Positions 9,628 through 18,486 of a stretch of DNA of 64,000 nucleotides are shown here, one piece after another. The number at the start of each line of letters is the position of its first letter. Position 1 is the first letter of the stretch. Under the pieces are notes generated by a model, which worked only from the letters and a program-made list of their open reading frames with translations, was not told the origin of the DNA and did not search any database. Both the position numbers and the translations under genes were made by a program. The stretch is from Verrucomicrobiales bacterium (GTDB lineage Bacteria > Verrucomicrobiota > Verrucomicrobiia > Limisphaerales > J093), in NCBI GenBank assembly GCA_015075445.1, contig JABTUJ010000013.1, positions 1-64,000 of the forward strand, written 5' to 3'.

Positions 9628-11322
9628 TCAGGGCATCAACATGCCCCGGTAGAAGCGACTCCCTTCACTCGTGGGGCGACTGGTCGTCTTGGGTGGGCCG
9701 TCGTCAATCCACTGCACCCGGGCGCCCGTACCCCGGATCTCGGGCTGGGCGGTCTTCCAGGCGATCGACCCAAACGCGTCCACGTATTGGATGAAATACC
9801 GCCGGCCAGCCAGCGAAAGGAACTCCAGGATCGCCCGCCCCTCCACCAGGCGGACGCTCGTGATGGTAAACACCAGCCCCCCGGTGGCCATGAACTCCTG
9901 CGCCGGCACGCTCCGCACCTCGAACTCCGGCATCGGCGGGCTGCGCCGGTCCGCCACGTAGTACCCGAGGTTGAGCTCGACTTCCTGCCCGGGCCAGAGC
10001 GGGCCGTAATACACGTAAGGGACCCCGTTCGTGGCGCCGCTCGCGTTGGCCAACCGCCGCGCCATGCCCAACGAGTCCTCGCCCAGCCCACGGACCAGAA
10101 CCTGCAGACCCGAGATCGGGTAGGCACTGGCATTCGCGAGCGTCAACCGCTGCTCGAAGAGACCCGACTGGGCATCGGGCACTTCCGCCAAGGCCCCCGG
10201 CTTCACGAACGGGTCGATCCAATCGAGTACCGGCAGGCCACCGCCCTCGCCGTCCGCGGCTCCCAGCGGGGTTGGGGAACTGCCAAAAGCCAGCTCGGCC
10301 TCCCGCCACGCGGGGTTCGCCAGGGTAAAGGCCGCCTCCGCCAACCGGAACGTCTGGGCAGGCATCCGTTGACCAGGCGGCAGGGCCACGGACCAACCCA
10401 CCCGCCCTTCCGCGGCGTCGAGATCGTTCACCTCGACAGTCGCCCCGGGCAACAGGGCAGCGGCCTCTGCCGTGAGCGTAAGGGTCGGGTCCTGCAGCAC
10501 CGCCGGGTTGAAGTGGAGGGAGAAGCCCAACCGGGCCTCGTCGCCCTGCGCGGCGAGCGTGATCGGGAGGCGGACGCGCGTGGGGTCGGGTTGCTCCCAA
10601 TCCACGACCCGCAATTGCCGGGGGGTGTTGGGCTTGACGGCCAGGAAGAAGGGTTCGCTGGTGGCGGTGCCCACGGCATTGCTGACCGTCACCTGATACA
10701 CACCGGCGTTGTTGGTCGAGACGGGGACAAACACCAGCGCGCTGGTGCTCAGCGTGATCAGGTTGGAACCGTCCTGCGACCAGTAAAAGGTGAGGGGAGT
10801 GCTACCCTGCGCTCCGACGCTCAACGCCACCGTGCTCCCCTCGATGACGATCTGGCTCTGCGGCGGCTGCGTGATCGCGGGGTTGGGCAGCAGGGTCAGT
10901 GTCGCGGGCTCGCTCGTGACCGAACCCGCGGCGTTGCTCACGGTCACCCGGTACGCGCCGGCGTCGTTCGTCGTGAACGGCGAGAAGCTCAAGCGGGTGT
11001 TGGTCACCACGACGAGGTTGGTCGTGCTCACCAGGTTTGTGCCGTCCTTGGACCAGGCATAACTCAAGGGGGCGTCGCCGGTGGCGACCACCTCGAGGGT
11101 GGCGGGAAGGTTGACGACCAAGGACTGACTCCGCGGCGGCGCCGTGATCGCCGGAGCCGTCGCGGTCGAAAGCAGTTGCACCCCCGCGCTGCTCACGGAC
11201 GCCGGTGCCGCCGCCGAGGCCGCGAGCAAGTGGCCAGAGCCGAGCGCCCCTGCTCCAACGGCACTCAAGAACAGGATCCAACGCTTCGGGTGGCGCCCGA
11301 CCGGCAATTGACGGCTTCTCAT
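9628..11322 (-). CDS. Secreted Ig-like domain protein
   Basis: 564 residues with a long positively charged leader and hydrophobic segment (FLSAVGAGALGSGHLLAASA). Two tandem Ig-like domains follow (about 58-145 and 150-228), each with the pattern YAWSKDGTNL / DAGAYRVTVSNAAGS. A cohesin-like or beta-sandwich region spans about 235-350, with further beta-rich sequence to the end (EGSRFYRGMLMP). The usual Ig cysteines are absent, as is common in secreted verrucomicrobial Ig repeats. It is upstream of the beta-barrel gene in a two-gene unit, and divergent from sufT with a 163-base shared promoter region. Probably a cell-surface adhesion or binding protein. Confidence 0.7.
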   Translation of the reverse strand: MRSRQLPVGRHPKRWILFLSAVGAGALGSGHLLAASAAAPASVSSAGVQLLSTATAPAITAPPRSQSLVVNLPATLEVVATGDAPLSYAWSKDGTNLVSTTNLVVVTNTRLSFSPFTTNDAGAYRVTVSNAAGSVTSEPATLTLLPNPAITQPPQSQIVIEGSTVALSVGAQGSTPLTFYWSQDGSNLITLSTSALVFVPVSTNNAGVYQVTVSNAVGTATSEPFFLAVKPNTPRQLRVVDWEQPDPTRVRLPITLAAQGDEARLGFSLHFNPAVLQDPTLTLTAEAAALLPGATVEVNDLDAAEGRVGWSVALPPGQRMPAQTFRLAEAAFTLANPAWREAELAFGSSPTPLGAADGEGGGLPVLDWIDPFVKPGALAEVPDAQSGLFEQRLTLANASAYPISGLQVLVRGLGEDSLGMARRLANASGATNGVPYVYYGPLWPGQEVELNLGYYVADRRSPPMPEFEVRSVPAQEFMATGGLVFTITSVRLVEGRAILEFLSLAGRRYFIQYVDAFGSIAWKTAQPEIRGTGARVQWIDDGPPKTTSRPTSEGSRFYRGMLMP

Positions 11323-11485
11323 GGGATTCTCGCTTCGCCGTCGTCCCCCGGCGTCTGGACCCGGTTGCAGCGCGCGGAACCGGAGGGCGATGGGACCTCA
11401 GCGAAAGCGGGAGGAGTTCTTGCGGACCGCCCGGGGAAAGTCAAAGCAAAGTTGCCAAGCGAGAAGCAAGGTTTAGCATCACGCC

Positions 11486-12037
11486 ATGAGCGATGGCCCC
11501 ACCCTCGAGCTGGGTCGCGATTGCGCGGCTGTTCAGATCCCCGCTGGAAACACCGTCATGCTGCCCGCCGGCACCGAGGTCGAGATCACCCAGCAGCTCG
11601 GCGGCGGCTTCACCGTCCGCGCCTTGGGCGCCCTGTTCAGCCTCGACGGCAAGGACGCCGACGCCCTCGGGATCGAGCCCTGGGACCCGGCCGCCGAGCA
11701 GGCGGCTCGCAGCGCCGCCGGGCCGGTGACTGAGGAGAAGGTGTGGAGCGCGCTCAAGCAGTGCTACGACCCGGAGATCCCGGTCAACATCGTCGATCTG
11801 GGCCTCATCTACGACGTCACCCTCGCGCCCCTGTCCGAGGGCGACGCCAACGTCCAGGTCAAGATGACCCTCACCGCCCCCGGCTGCGGCATGGGTCCCA
11901 TGATCGCCCGCGACGCCCAGCAGAAGATCAAGACCATCCCCGGCGTCCAGGAAGCCCGCGTCGAACTGGTCTGGGATCCGCCCTGGCACCAGTCCATGAT
12001 CACCGCGGAAGGCCGGCGCGCTTTGGGCCTGGAATGA
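11486..12037 (+). CDS. sufT: Putative Fe-S cluster assembly protein SufT
   Basis: 183 residues. An N-terminal beta-rich extension (VQIPAGNTVMLPAGTEVEIT) precedes a MIP18/DUF59 domain from about residue 80, with DPEIPVNIVDLGLIYDV, the TAPGCGMGP loop carrying the conserved Cys, and VWDPPWHQSMITAEGRRALGL at the end. That architecture is SufT, an auxiliary factor in maturation of Fe-S proteins. No suf operon adjoins it. It is followed 18 bases later by ychF. A second, shorter MIP18 protein lies at 43461-43766. Confidence 0.9.
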   Translation: MSDGPTLELGRDCAAVQIPAGNTVMLPAGTEVEITQQLGGGFTVRALGALFSLDGKDADALGIEPWDPAAEQAARSAAGPVTEEKVWSALKQCYDPEIPVNIVDLGLIYDVTLAPLSEGDANVQVKMTLTAPGCGMGPMIARDAQQKIKTIPGVQEARVELVWDPPWHQSMITAEGRRALGLE

Positions 12038-12055
12038 CCCCCGCCCACCCTGCCT

Positions 12056-13156
12056 ATGCTCAAAGCCGGAATCGTCGGCCTGCCCAACGTCGGCAAATCC
12101 ACCCTCTTTAACGCCGTCACCCGCTCCCACAAGGCGCCGGCTGAGAACTACCCGTTCTGCACCATCGAGCCGAACCTGGGTGTCGTGACCGTCCCCGATC
12201 CCCGACTCGACGCCCTGGCGCGGGTCGTGGGCGTGGCCCAGCGCATCCCCACCACCATCGAATTCGTGGACATCGCCGGTCTGGTCAAAGGCGCCTCGCA
12301 GGGTGAAGGCCTGGGTAACAAGTTCCTCAGCCACATCCGCGAGGTCGACGCGCTCGTTCACGTGGTCCGCTGCTTTGAGGATCCCGACGTCCACCACGTG
12401 ACCGGAGCCATCGATCCCGTGCGCGACCTCGAAATCGTGACCACCGAACTCGTGTTGGCCGATCTGGAGGCCGTCCGCAAACGACACGAACGCGTGGCCA
12501 AGGATGCCAAGCGCGGCGACAAACACGCGCTTCTGGAAGTGGCCTGCCTCGAACGCCTCGATCCTCACCTCAATGCCGGGCACCCCGCGAACCTCCTCAG
12601 CTTCACGGGCGAGGAGGCTGCCGCCGTCCGCGGCTTCTTCCTCCTCACCACCCACCCCGTGGTGTTCGCCGCCAACATCAAGGAGGCCGATCTCGCACAG
12701 CCTGACGCCCACCCCCATGTCGTTCGCGTCCGCGAGTACGCCCGGACCCACCAGGGCTGCGACACCGTCGTGGTTTGCGCCCAACTCGAGAGCGATCTGG
12801 CCGACCTTTCGCCGGAGGAGGGGGCGCAGTACCTCGCCGAGCTGGGTGTGAAGGAAACCGGCGGCGCCGCTCTCATTCGAGCCGCCTACGCGCTCCTCGG
12901 CCTGCGCACCTTCTTCACCTTCAACGAAAACGAAGTCCGCGCCTGGACCGTCCCGGCCGGAACCACCGCGGTCAAGGCCGCCGGCCGCATCCACACCGAC
13001 TTCGAACGCGGCTTCATCAAGGCCGAGCGCGTCTTCTGGGAGAACCTGGTCCGCTGCGGGTCAGTGGGGCACGCCCGCGAGCTGGGTCTCTACGCCCAGG
13101 AGGGTCGCGACTACGCGGTGCGCGACGGCGATGTGCTGCTCTTCAAGGTCCAATAA
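12056..13156 (+). CDS. ychF: Redox-regulated ATPase YchF (Obg family)
   Basis: 366 residues, the usual length. The P-loop [15 protein letters not shown] lies at the N-terminus, followed by [10 protein letters not shown] (switch I), [20 protein letters not shown] (G3 with the YchF-type GEGLGN) and a C-terminal TGS domain ([20 protein letters not shown] to GDVLLFKV). YchF binds the ribosome and hydrolyses ATP rather than GTP. It lies 18 bases after sufT and is probably co-transcribed with it. Confidence 0.95.
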   Translation: MLKAGIVGLPNVGKSTLFNAVTRSHKAPAENYPFCTIEPNLGVVTVPDPRLDALARVVGVAQRIPTTIEFVDIAGLVKGASQGEGLGNKFLSHIREVDALVHVVRCFEDPDVHHVTGAIDPVRDLEIVTTELVLADLEAVRKRHERVAKDAKRGDKHALLEVACLERLDPHLNAGHPANLLSFTGEEAAAVRGFFLLTTHPVVFAANIKEADLAQPDAHPHVVRVREYARTHQGCDTVVVCAQLESDLADLSPEEGAQYLAELGVKETGGAALIRAAYALLGLRTFFTFNENEVRAWTVPAGTTAVKAAGRIHTDFERGFIKAERVFWENLVRCGSVGHARELGLYAQEGRDYAVRDGDVLLFKVQ

Positions 13157-13283
13157 CCCCGCCCCGCCGCCCGCGCCGGCTGTGCGGGCAAAAACACAGG
13201 TTCGCCCGGCCCGGGAGCGGCAACTCGCGCTTGAATTCCGGCTGGCGCAACCTCATGGTTCCCGACACCAATCAAAAGCGACC

Positions 13284-14150
13284 ATGAAACGGACCCTCAA
13301 CCACCGTGGGGCGCGCGGCTTCACGCTGATCGAATTGCTGGTGGTCATCGCCATCATCGCCATCCTTGCCGGCATGCTCCTGCCCGCCCTGGCCCGGGCC
13401 AAGTCTAAAGCCCAGGGCATCGCCTGCATCAGCAACAACAAACAGCTCATGCTGGCGGTCCAGTTGTATGTCGGCGATTTCCAAGACCGCTACCCGAACA
13501 ACTTCACCATCCCGGGCACCGAGGACGCCATCAACACGGGCCGATTCAACAACTGGGTCAACAACATCATGACCTGGGGCGCGGGCACCAGCGTGGGCGA
13601 CCGCAGCAACACCAATGTCCTCTGGGTGCAGAACGGCGTGCTGGCCAATTACACCGCCAATGCCCTCGGCATCTACAAGTGCCCGGCCGACAAGTACGTC
13701 AGCCCCACCCAGAAGGCCCGCGGCTGGACCCAGCGGCTCCGCAGCAATTCCATGAACCGGCTCTTCGGCCGTTCGAACAACGATCCCAACGACAACACCG
13801 CCCGCGGAATTAGCTGGAACGACGGACTCTACCGCCAGTTCATCCGCACCACGGACGTTCCTCAGCCCACCATGACCTGGGTTACCGTCGATGAACACCC
13901 CGACTCGATCAACGACGGTTTCTTCGTCTGTGATAACGCCGCCCAATGGGGTGACTTGCCCGCCTCTTACCACAACGGCGCGTGTGGCTTTTCCTTCGCC
14001 GATGGCCACGCCGAGATCAAGAAGTGGCTCAGCCGCCGCACCTCGGTCTATCCTGTGCGCTTCAGCTTCAGCACCCTCCCCTTCGACGCCCAAGGCCGCC
14101 TCGATTACGCGTGGTACCGCGAGCGCACCGGTTACGTGCTCCTGCGGTAG
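13284..14150 (+). CDS. Type II secretion-like prepilin (N-methylation domain)
   Basis: 288 residues from ATG 13284. The class III signal [18 protein letters not shown] is cut by a prepilin peptidase between Gly12 and Phe13, leaving a hydrophobic alpha helix. The globular part ends with [12 protein letters not shown], the H-x9-DG-like tail common in the prepilin-like paralogues of Planctomycetota and Verrucomicrobiota. No pilus assembly genes are adjacent, so it is an orphan pseudopilin-like protein. An upstream in-frame extension to 13131 overlaps ychF and has no prepilin logic, so it was rejected. Confidence 0.85.
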   Translation: MKRTLNHRGARGFTLIELLVVIAIIAILAGMLLPALARAKSKAQGIACISNNKQLMLAVQLYVGDFQDRYPNNFTIPGTEDAINTGRFNNWVNNIMTWGAGTSVGDRSNTNVLWVQNGVLANYTANALGIYKCPADKYVSPTQKARGWTQRLRSNSMNRLFGRSNNDPNDNTARGISWNDGLYRQFIRTTDVPQPTMTWVTVDEHPDSINDGFFVCDNAAQWGDLPASYHNGACGFSFADGHAEIKKWLSRRTSVYPVRFSFSTLPFDAQGRLDYAWYRERTGYVLLR

Positions 14151-14177
14151 AACCGCCCGGCTCCTTCATCGCAGTTT

Positions 14178-14225
14178 GTAGCCGCCGCAGTTCGTAGCCG
14201 CCGCGGTTCGTAGCCGCCGCGGTTC
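14178..14225. repeat. Three tandem 16-bp repeats
   Basis: Three adjacent copies of GTAGCCGCCGCGGTTC (14178-14193 with one change, 14194-14209, 14210-14225) run directly into REP copy B. Each unit begins with the same GTAG as the REP arm, so these may be amplified or degenerate arm fragments. Confidence 0.8.
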
Positions 14226-14296
14226 GTAGGCGACGACGTGAGGAGGCGAAGTGGTTTTCGACCTCACCCGCAACGCCTCCTCACGCCGGCGCCTAC
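14226..14296. repeat. GTAG-type REP pair, copy B
   Basis: The left arm 14226-14248 (GTAGGCGACGACGTGAGGAG start) and right arm 14274-14296 (TCACGCCGGCGCCTAC end) are inverted relative to each other. The element lies between the convergent prepilin and ceramidase-like genes, 10 bases from the latter's stop codon, and could act as a bidirectional transcription barrier. Confidence 0.85.
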
Positions 14297-14306
14297 AGGG
14301 CCCGGT

Positions 14307-15707
14307 TCAACGGCCTTCGCGGGCCGCCGGTTTCACCCCGACTTGCTCCAGCAACCGGCCCAGCGCGGCAAAGATGGTCTCCTCCACCGCCGGTGTGAAT
14401 GGCCCCGGTTGGCCGTAGTAGATCATGCTGGTGTCCGGTTCATACCCGCCTTCCTCAAGCACCCGTCGCGTCGGGATGTAGCACATCACGTCGTGGCAGT
14501 ACCCGGCCACCACGAGGTTCGCGTCGGGATAGGTCTGCTTCGCACGCAGCCCATACCCGACCACCACTTCTCCCCCCAACCCCAGCACGGTCAGGTCTTC
14601 CCCGAACCGCACGGCCTGCAACGGGAAAGCCACCTGCCGCACGGGCTCGCCCTTGTCATACGCCTCGAGCATCAGCCGCGCGCGGCGCTGGCGATACACG
14701 TCGGTGTGGGCCGCCTCGGCCTCGAACAGCGCCCGCGTATGCGCCGCAAACTCGAGCGGCACCGTCTGGCTGGCCAGGCGCAACGGCGGCCGCACCGGCT
14801 TCAGCGGCGTCGCCAACACCCGGCGGACCTCGGCCGCCAGATCGGCCCCGTGTTGCTTCGCCAGCTCGACCGTCCCCCGCGGGTGCGGGTTCTGATCGCC
14901 GCCGCAGAGCATCAGGAAGAGGCCCGTGACGCCCGGATGCGCCTGTTCGAACTCGGCTTGGGCAAAGCCGGCGTAATCGCCGTTGAGATGGTAGAAATCG
15001 CCGCCCAGCGTGGTGTTGTGGCAGGCATAGCCGAACAGCACAGCGCGCAACCGCCCGTCCGGTGTCTGGATCCGCACCACCGGCACGTCATGATCCACCG
15101 GTCCTCCGGAGTTCACGCCGATGCGCACCCCCTGCGGCGTCGGTTGCCGGCGGTTGATGGCAAACCCGACCTCGCCATGCCCCACCGCCACCTCGGCCGG
15201 GGCGAGATCCCGCAACGCATCCCCCACCAGCGCCACGAGCTTCGCGGTCAAGTCGTCCGCATAGGCGTGCACCCGCGCCGTCTCCGCGGCGTCAAAGTCG
15301 AACAACACGCTGAGGTTGCGGCCCACCGTGGGACCACAATGCGTGTGCGAGGAGTTCAGCAGCAGTTGGGCGTGCCCCAGCCCGAACTTCTCCTGCGCCC
15401 GCGCCACCACCGCGTCCGAGACGTGGCGGGGCAGGCCGATCAAGTCGGTGGTCACCAGCACCACCCGCTGACCTTGCGGATCGCGAAACGCCAGCGCTTT
15501 GGCCCACAGCTCCGCCAATACCCCCTCCGAAGGGTGGGTGCGCGCCGCGTACCCCGACATCCAGAACGGCGTCGGCGGGGTGATGCTCACCCGCGCCACC
15601 CCCACCTCGAAGCCCGCCCCCCGGACCGGCAGGACCAGGAGGGCGCAGAGCAGGAACAGCCAGCCGCCCGAAGGACGGCGCCGTGGCAGCGAAGAAACGT
15701 TCGACAT
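14307..15707 (-). CDS. Neutral/alkaline ceramidase-like secreted protein
   Basis: 466 residues with a signal peptide (WLFLLCALLVLPVRGAG). It then shows the N-terminal domain pattern of neutral non-lysosomal ceramidases: GVARVSITPP, MSGYAAR, LVTTDLIGLP, NSSHTHCGP (zinc-ligand and active-site region) and CGGDQNP. It lacks the C-terminal domain of full-length ceramidases. In verrucomicrobial and planctomycete genomes such truncated members often sit with sugar-processing genes, so the substrate need not be ceramide. It is the last gene of a minus-strand run, 33 bases after the aminotransferase. Confidence 0.75.
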   Translation of the reverse strand: MSNVSSLPRRRPSGGWLFLLCALLVLPVRGAGFEVGVARVSITPPTPFWMSGYAARTHPSEGVLAELWAKALAFRDPQGQRVVLVTTDLIGLPRHVSDAVVARAQEKFGLGHAQLLLNSSHTHCGPTVGRNLSVLFDFDAAETARVHAYADDLTAKLVALVGDALRDLAPAEVAVGHGEVGFAINRRQPTPQGVRIGVNSGGPVDHDVPVVRIQTPDGRLRAVLFGYACHNTTLGGDFYHLNGDYAGFAQAEFEQAHPGVTGLFLMLCGGDQNPHPRGTVELAKQHGADLAAEVRRVLATPLKPVRPPLRLASQTVPLEFAAHTRALFEAEAAHTDVYRQRRARLMLEAYDKGEPVRQVAFPLQAVRFGEDLTVLGLGGEVVVGYGLRAKQTYPDANLVVAGYCHDVMCYIPTRRVLEEGGYEPDTSMIYYGQPGPFTPAVEETIFAALGRLLEQVGVKPAAREGR

Positions 15708-15740
15708 GGCGAAAGTCGGTGGATGGCGGAAAACGGACGT

Positions 15741-17111
15741 TCAGGACTTGGCGGCGCCGGTGAAGAATCCCCGGATGACCGCCACGATGTGGTCGTTGAT
15801 CCGCGGCGTGTAGCGGGGGCCGATGCGAATCTGCACGAACCGGTCGAAGATCTCGATCGTCTGCGGACAGCACTCGGGCCCGTAGCGGATCGCCCGTCCC
15901 TCGGGGGACGTGAACGAGGGCCAGGCAGCATGCCGCGTCCGCTTCGCCACCACCGCTTCGTCAAGCGGCAACAGCACCGAACCCGTGAGCGTCGCGGCCG
16001 GCACGTGTTGTTGCTGGAGCGCCCGGATGCAGCGGTCGCGCTCCGCCCGACTCGCCACTTCGAAGAACACCCCGGTGCCGATGTCGCCCGCCGGGTCGGG
16101 CTGCGTGCGCAGGCGCAAACCGGGGAGACCTTCGATGCCCTTCCGGATGGTTTCCGCGCTGGTCCGGAGGGCCGCGAGCATCTGGTCAAGCTTCGTCAAC
16201 TGCGCGCCCAGCACCGCCCCCGTGAACTCGCTCATCCGGAAGTTCTCACCGGCAAACACCGGCGCGCGCGCGCCCCCGGTCCGTTCGGCGAACAGCGAGC
16301 GGAAGCTGCCCATGTCATGAAAACGGACGGCCCGCTCGTACAGCAACGGATCGTTGCTCACCACGGCCCCGCCTTCGCCGGAAGTGATCGTCTTGTTGAT
16401 CTGGAAACTGTAAATGCCGAGGTCGCCCAGACTGCCCAGCCGCCGGCCCCGGTACGACCCGCCCACGCACTGCGCACAGTCCTCGATCACCGCCACGCGG
16501 CGTTCGCGCGCAACCTGCAGGATCGGGTCCATCGCGCAGGGCCCGCCCAGCAGATGCACCGGGATCACCGCCTTCGTGCGCGGGGTGATCCGGCGGGCAA
16601 AATCCTCCGGATCCAGGTTCAGCGTGCGGTCGATTTCCGCAAAGACCGGCAACGCGCCGGCGTGCACCACACAGGTGTAGTCCGACCACCACGTGTAGGC
16701 GGGCACAATCACTTCATCTCCCGGCCCGACCCCCAGCGCGGCCACCGCGCAGTCCAGCGCCGCCGTCCCCGAGGTCACCCCCAGGGCAAACCGCGTGCCC
16801 ATCTGCTTCGCGAACGCCTCCTCAAATTCCCGCACCTTCACGGGCTGGCCGGGCCCCCAGTAGCGGAAGGGCGACCGGGATTCCCACACCTCGAGCAGGG
16901 CTTCGCGCTCGCGGGCGTCAAAGAAGGCCGGGCCCACGTAGCCGGGATCGATGGGCGGCAGGGGATCGGCGTTCGCCGCGGACGTCCCCTCGGCGGCGCG
17001 GGACGTGACGGTGCTTGCCGCCCCGAGCAGGGCCGTCGAGGCAGCGAGGAATTGGCGGCGGCTCACGCGATCCGCCGTTGGGCGGGACACCACTTCCTTG
17101 AGTGTCTTCAT
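15741..17111 (-). CDS. DegT/DnrJ/EryC1/StrS-type aminotransferase with Tat-type leader
   Basis: 456 residues. A twin-arginine-like leader (SRRQFLAASTALLGAAS, residues 17-33) precedes a PLP fold type I domain: GVTSGTAALDCAVAALG, VPAYTWWSDYTCV, EDCAQCVGG with Asp211, and SFQINKTITSGEGGAVV with the Schiff-base Lys240. Members transaminate keto-sugars bound to nucleotides. The leader predicts export, which is unusual for a PLP enzyme. It lies 12 bases after the Gfo/Idh/MocA gene, suggesting a shared pathway and transcript. Confidence 0.8.
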   Translation of the reverse strand: MKTLKEVVSRPTADRVSRRQFLAASTALLGAASTVTSRAAEGTSAANADPLPPIDPGYVGPAFFDAREREALLEVWESRSPFRYWGPGQPVKVREFEEAFAKQMGTRFALGVTSGTAALDCAVAALGVGPGDEVIVPAYTWWSDYTCVVHAGALPVFAEIDRTLNLDPEDFARRITPRTKAVIPVHLLGGPCAMDPILQVARERRVAVIEDCAQCVGGSYRGRRLGSLGDLGIYSFQINKTITSGEGGAVVSNDPLLYERAVRFHDMGSFRSLFAERTGGARAPVFAGENFRMSEFTGAVLGAQLTKLDQMLAALRTSAETIRKGIEGLPGLRLRTQPDPAGDIGTGVFFEVASRAERDRCIRALQQQHVPAATLTGSVLLPLDEAVVAKRTRHAAWPSFTSPEGRAIRYGPECCPQTIEIFDRFVQIRIGPRYTPRINDHIVAVIRGFFTGAAKS

Positions 17112-17123
17112 GGGTGCGGACGG

Positions 17124-18371
17124 CTAGAGTTTGAGGCCTTCGGTGCGGAACTCCCAGCGCTCCGCCCGTCGCATCATCTCATCCCAGGTCACCACGCGCT
17201 GCTCGTACGCCGCCAGGCGCCCGAGGATGGTGGTGAGGTTGCTGCGCACGCTTGGCGCGACGGTCGCGTTGCGGTGGTCCCCCTTCACGATGTGATCGTG
17301 GAACAGGGCGATGTTCGCGACGGTGCCCGTCTCATAGAGGTTGGCCGAGTTGCCGTTGAAACCATCGTCGATGGCGCTGAGGCTCACCTTCCCGGCGTAA
17401 TGCGTGTCCACGGTGCCCTGGGTGCCGTACATCCGGCACAGGATGTCGTCGTGGCCGTGCCCCATCTGCTTGGAGTTGAAACTCACCAGCAGGTCGCCCG
17501 GGAACCAGAAGATCACGGCGAAATGGTCCCAGCAGGTGCCGAAGCCCCGGGCCAACCCGCCCGTGCCCGTGGCCCGCAGCGGGTCCGAGTCCGTGAACCA
17601 CGTGGCCACGTCCAGTGCGTGGATGTTCTGCTCCGTGATCACATCGCCGGACAACACGCGGTCAATCCCCCACGCCCGCAGGCGCGCCTCGGGATCGTTC
17701 TCGCGTCCTTTCAGGGCGTCCTTGAGCTGCGGGAAGGTCGGACCGCAGTGATAGGTGGCTTCGCCCAGCACGAGCTTGCCGATCTGACCTTCGCGCACGC
17801 GCCGCACGACCTCCTGGTACGCCGGGTTGGCGCGCGTCTGGAAATCGACCAGAAACACCAGCCGCTTAGCCGTCGCCTGGGCCCCGCTGGCGCCGATGCT
17901 CTGACAACCCGGCACGTCGACAGCGATGGGCTTGGCCAGGTACACGTGCTTGCCGGCGGCCACCGCGTCCTGCGCCTGCTCGGGGTGGAAGAACGGCGGA
18001 CTTTGGATGACCACGGCGTCGAGCCCCGGTTGCTCGAGCAGCTTCCGGTAGCCGTACAGGCCGGTGTAGCGCGCGGCGGCCGGCACCTTGAACTGGTCGC
18101 CCGCCTGGTTCGCGCGGTCGGAAAAGTAGTCGAAGACCCCCACCACCTCGTAGCCGCCGTGGCGGGCGAAGAGGTTGGTGATCCAGCGCCCGCGGCCCCC
18201 GCAGCCGACGAGGCCGATCTTGATCCGGTGGCCCGCCTCCGCCGACCGCACGGCCGCGCTCGGCAGCAACGTGAGACCGGCCGTGACCGTGCCGGCGGTG
18301 GTCAGAAAGCGACGGCGGTTCAGTGCGAGCAAGGCCTCATGTTCCGTGGGCAAGCGCGGGGTAGGATTCAT
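17124..18371 (-). CDS. Gfo/Idh/MocA family oxidoreductase, Tat-exported
   Basis: 415 residues from ATG 18371 (NPTPRLPTEHEALLALN follows). A Tat leader NRRRFLTTAGTVTAGLTLLP is followed by a Rossmann fold (KIGLVGCGGRGRWI), the KPI segment of the family (KHVYLAKPIAVDV, matching EKP) and a C-terminal alpha/beta sugar-binding domain. The family oxidises or isomerises sugars with NAD(P); periplasmic members use tightly bound cofactor. An upstream extension to 18410 has no support. A 20-bp copy of the ACTGACCCC repeat ends 54 bases before the start codon. Confidence 0.85.
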   Translation of the reverse strand: MNPTPRLPTEHEALLALNRRRFLTTAGTVTAGLTLLPSAAVRSAEAGHRIKIGLVGCGGRGRWITNLFARHGGYEVVGVFDYFSDRANQAGDQFKVPAAARYTGLYGYRKLLEQPGLDAVVIQSPPFFHPEQAQDAVAAGKHVYLAKPIAVDVPGCQSIGASGAQATAKRLVFLVDFQTRANPAYQEVVRRVREGQIGKLVLGEATYHCGPTFPQLKDALKGRENDPEARLRAWGIDRVLSGDVITEQNIHALDVATWFTDSDPLRATGTGGLARGFGTCWDHFAVIFWFPGDLLVSFNSKQMGHGHDDILCRMYGTQGTVDTHYAGKVSLSAIDDGFNGNSANLYETGTVANIALFHDHIVKGDHRNATVAPSVRSNLTTILGRLAAYEQRVVTWDEMMRRAERWEFRTEGLKL

Positions 18372-18425
18372 GGCGGCATCAAATCCCGGTCGCGCCGGCG
18401 AGGCAAACACAAACTACCCGCCCCA

Positions 18426-18486
18426 GGGGTCAGTCAATAGTATTGTAAACTCCGCCCCCGGTTTTCAGGTTTCAGGGACTGACCCC
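18426..18486. repeat. Short palindromic element of the ACTGACCCC family (REPIN-like)
   Basis: The left arm GGGGTCAGTCAATAGTATTG (18426-18445) is identical to the 20-mer bounding the RAYT-1 element at 23205-24218. The right arm TTCAGGGACTGACCCC (18471-18486) is its inverted partner. The 61-base unit has no coding content and looks like a non-autonomous derivative. Its right arm forms the stop codon and last residues (GVSP) of the neighbouring isomerase gene. Confidence 0.85.

Noticed and set aside
9418..11733. A 771-residue open frame on the plus strand
   Set aside because: It is antisense to the barrel and Ig-domain genes and then crosses sufT in the wrong frame.
14238..18440. A 1400-residue open frame on the plus strand
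   Set aside because: It is antisense to the ceramidase-like, aminotransferase and oxidoreductase genes and is Arg/His/Pro-rich, as expected for the reverse of GC-rich coding DNA.
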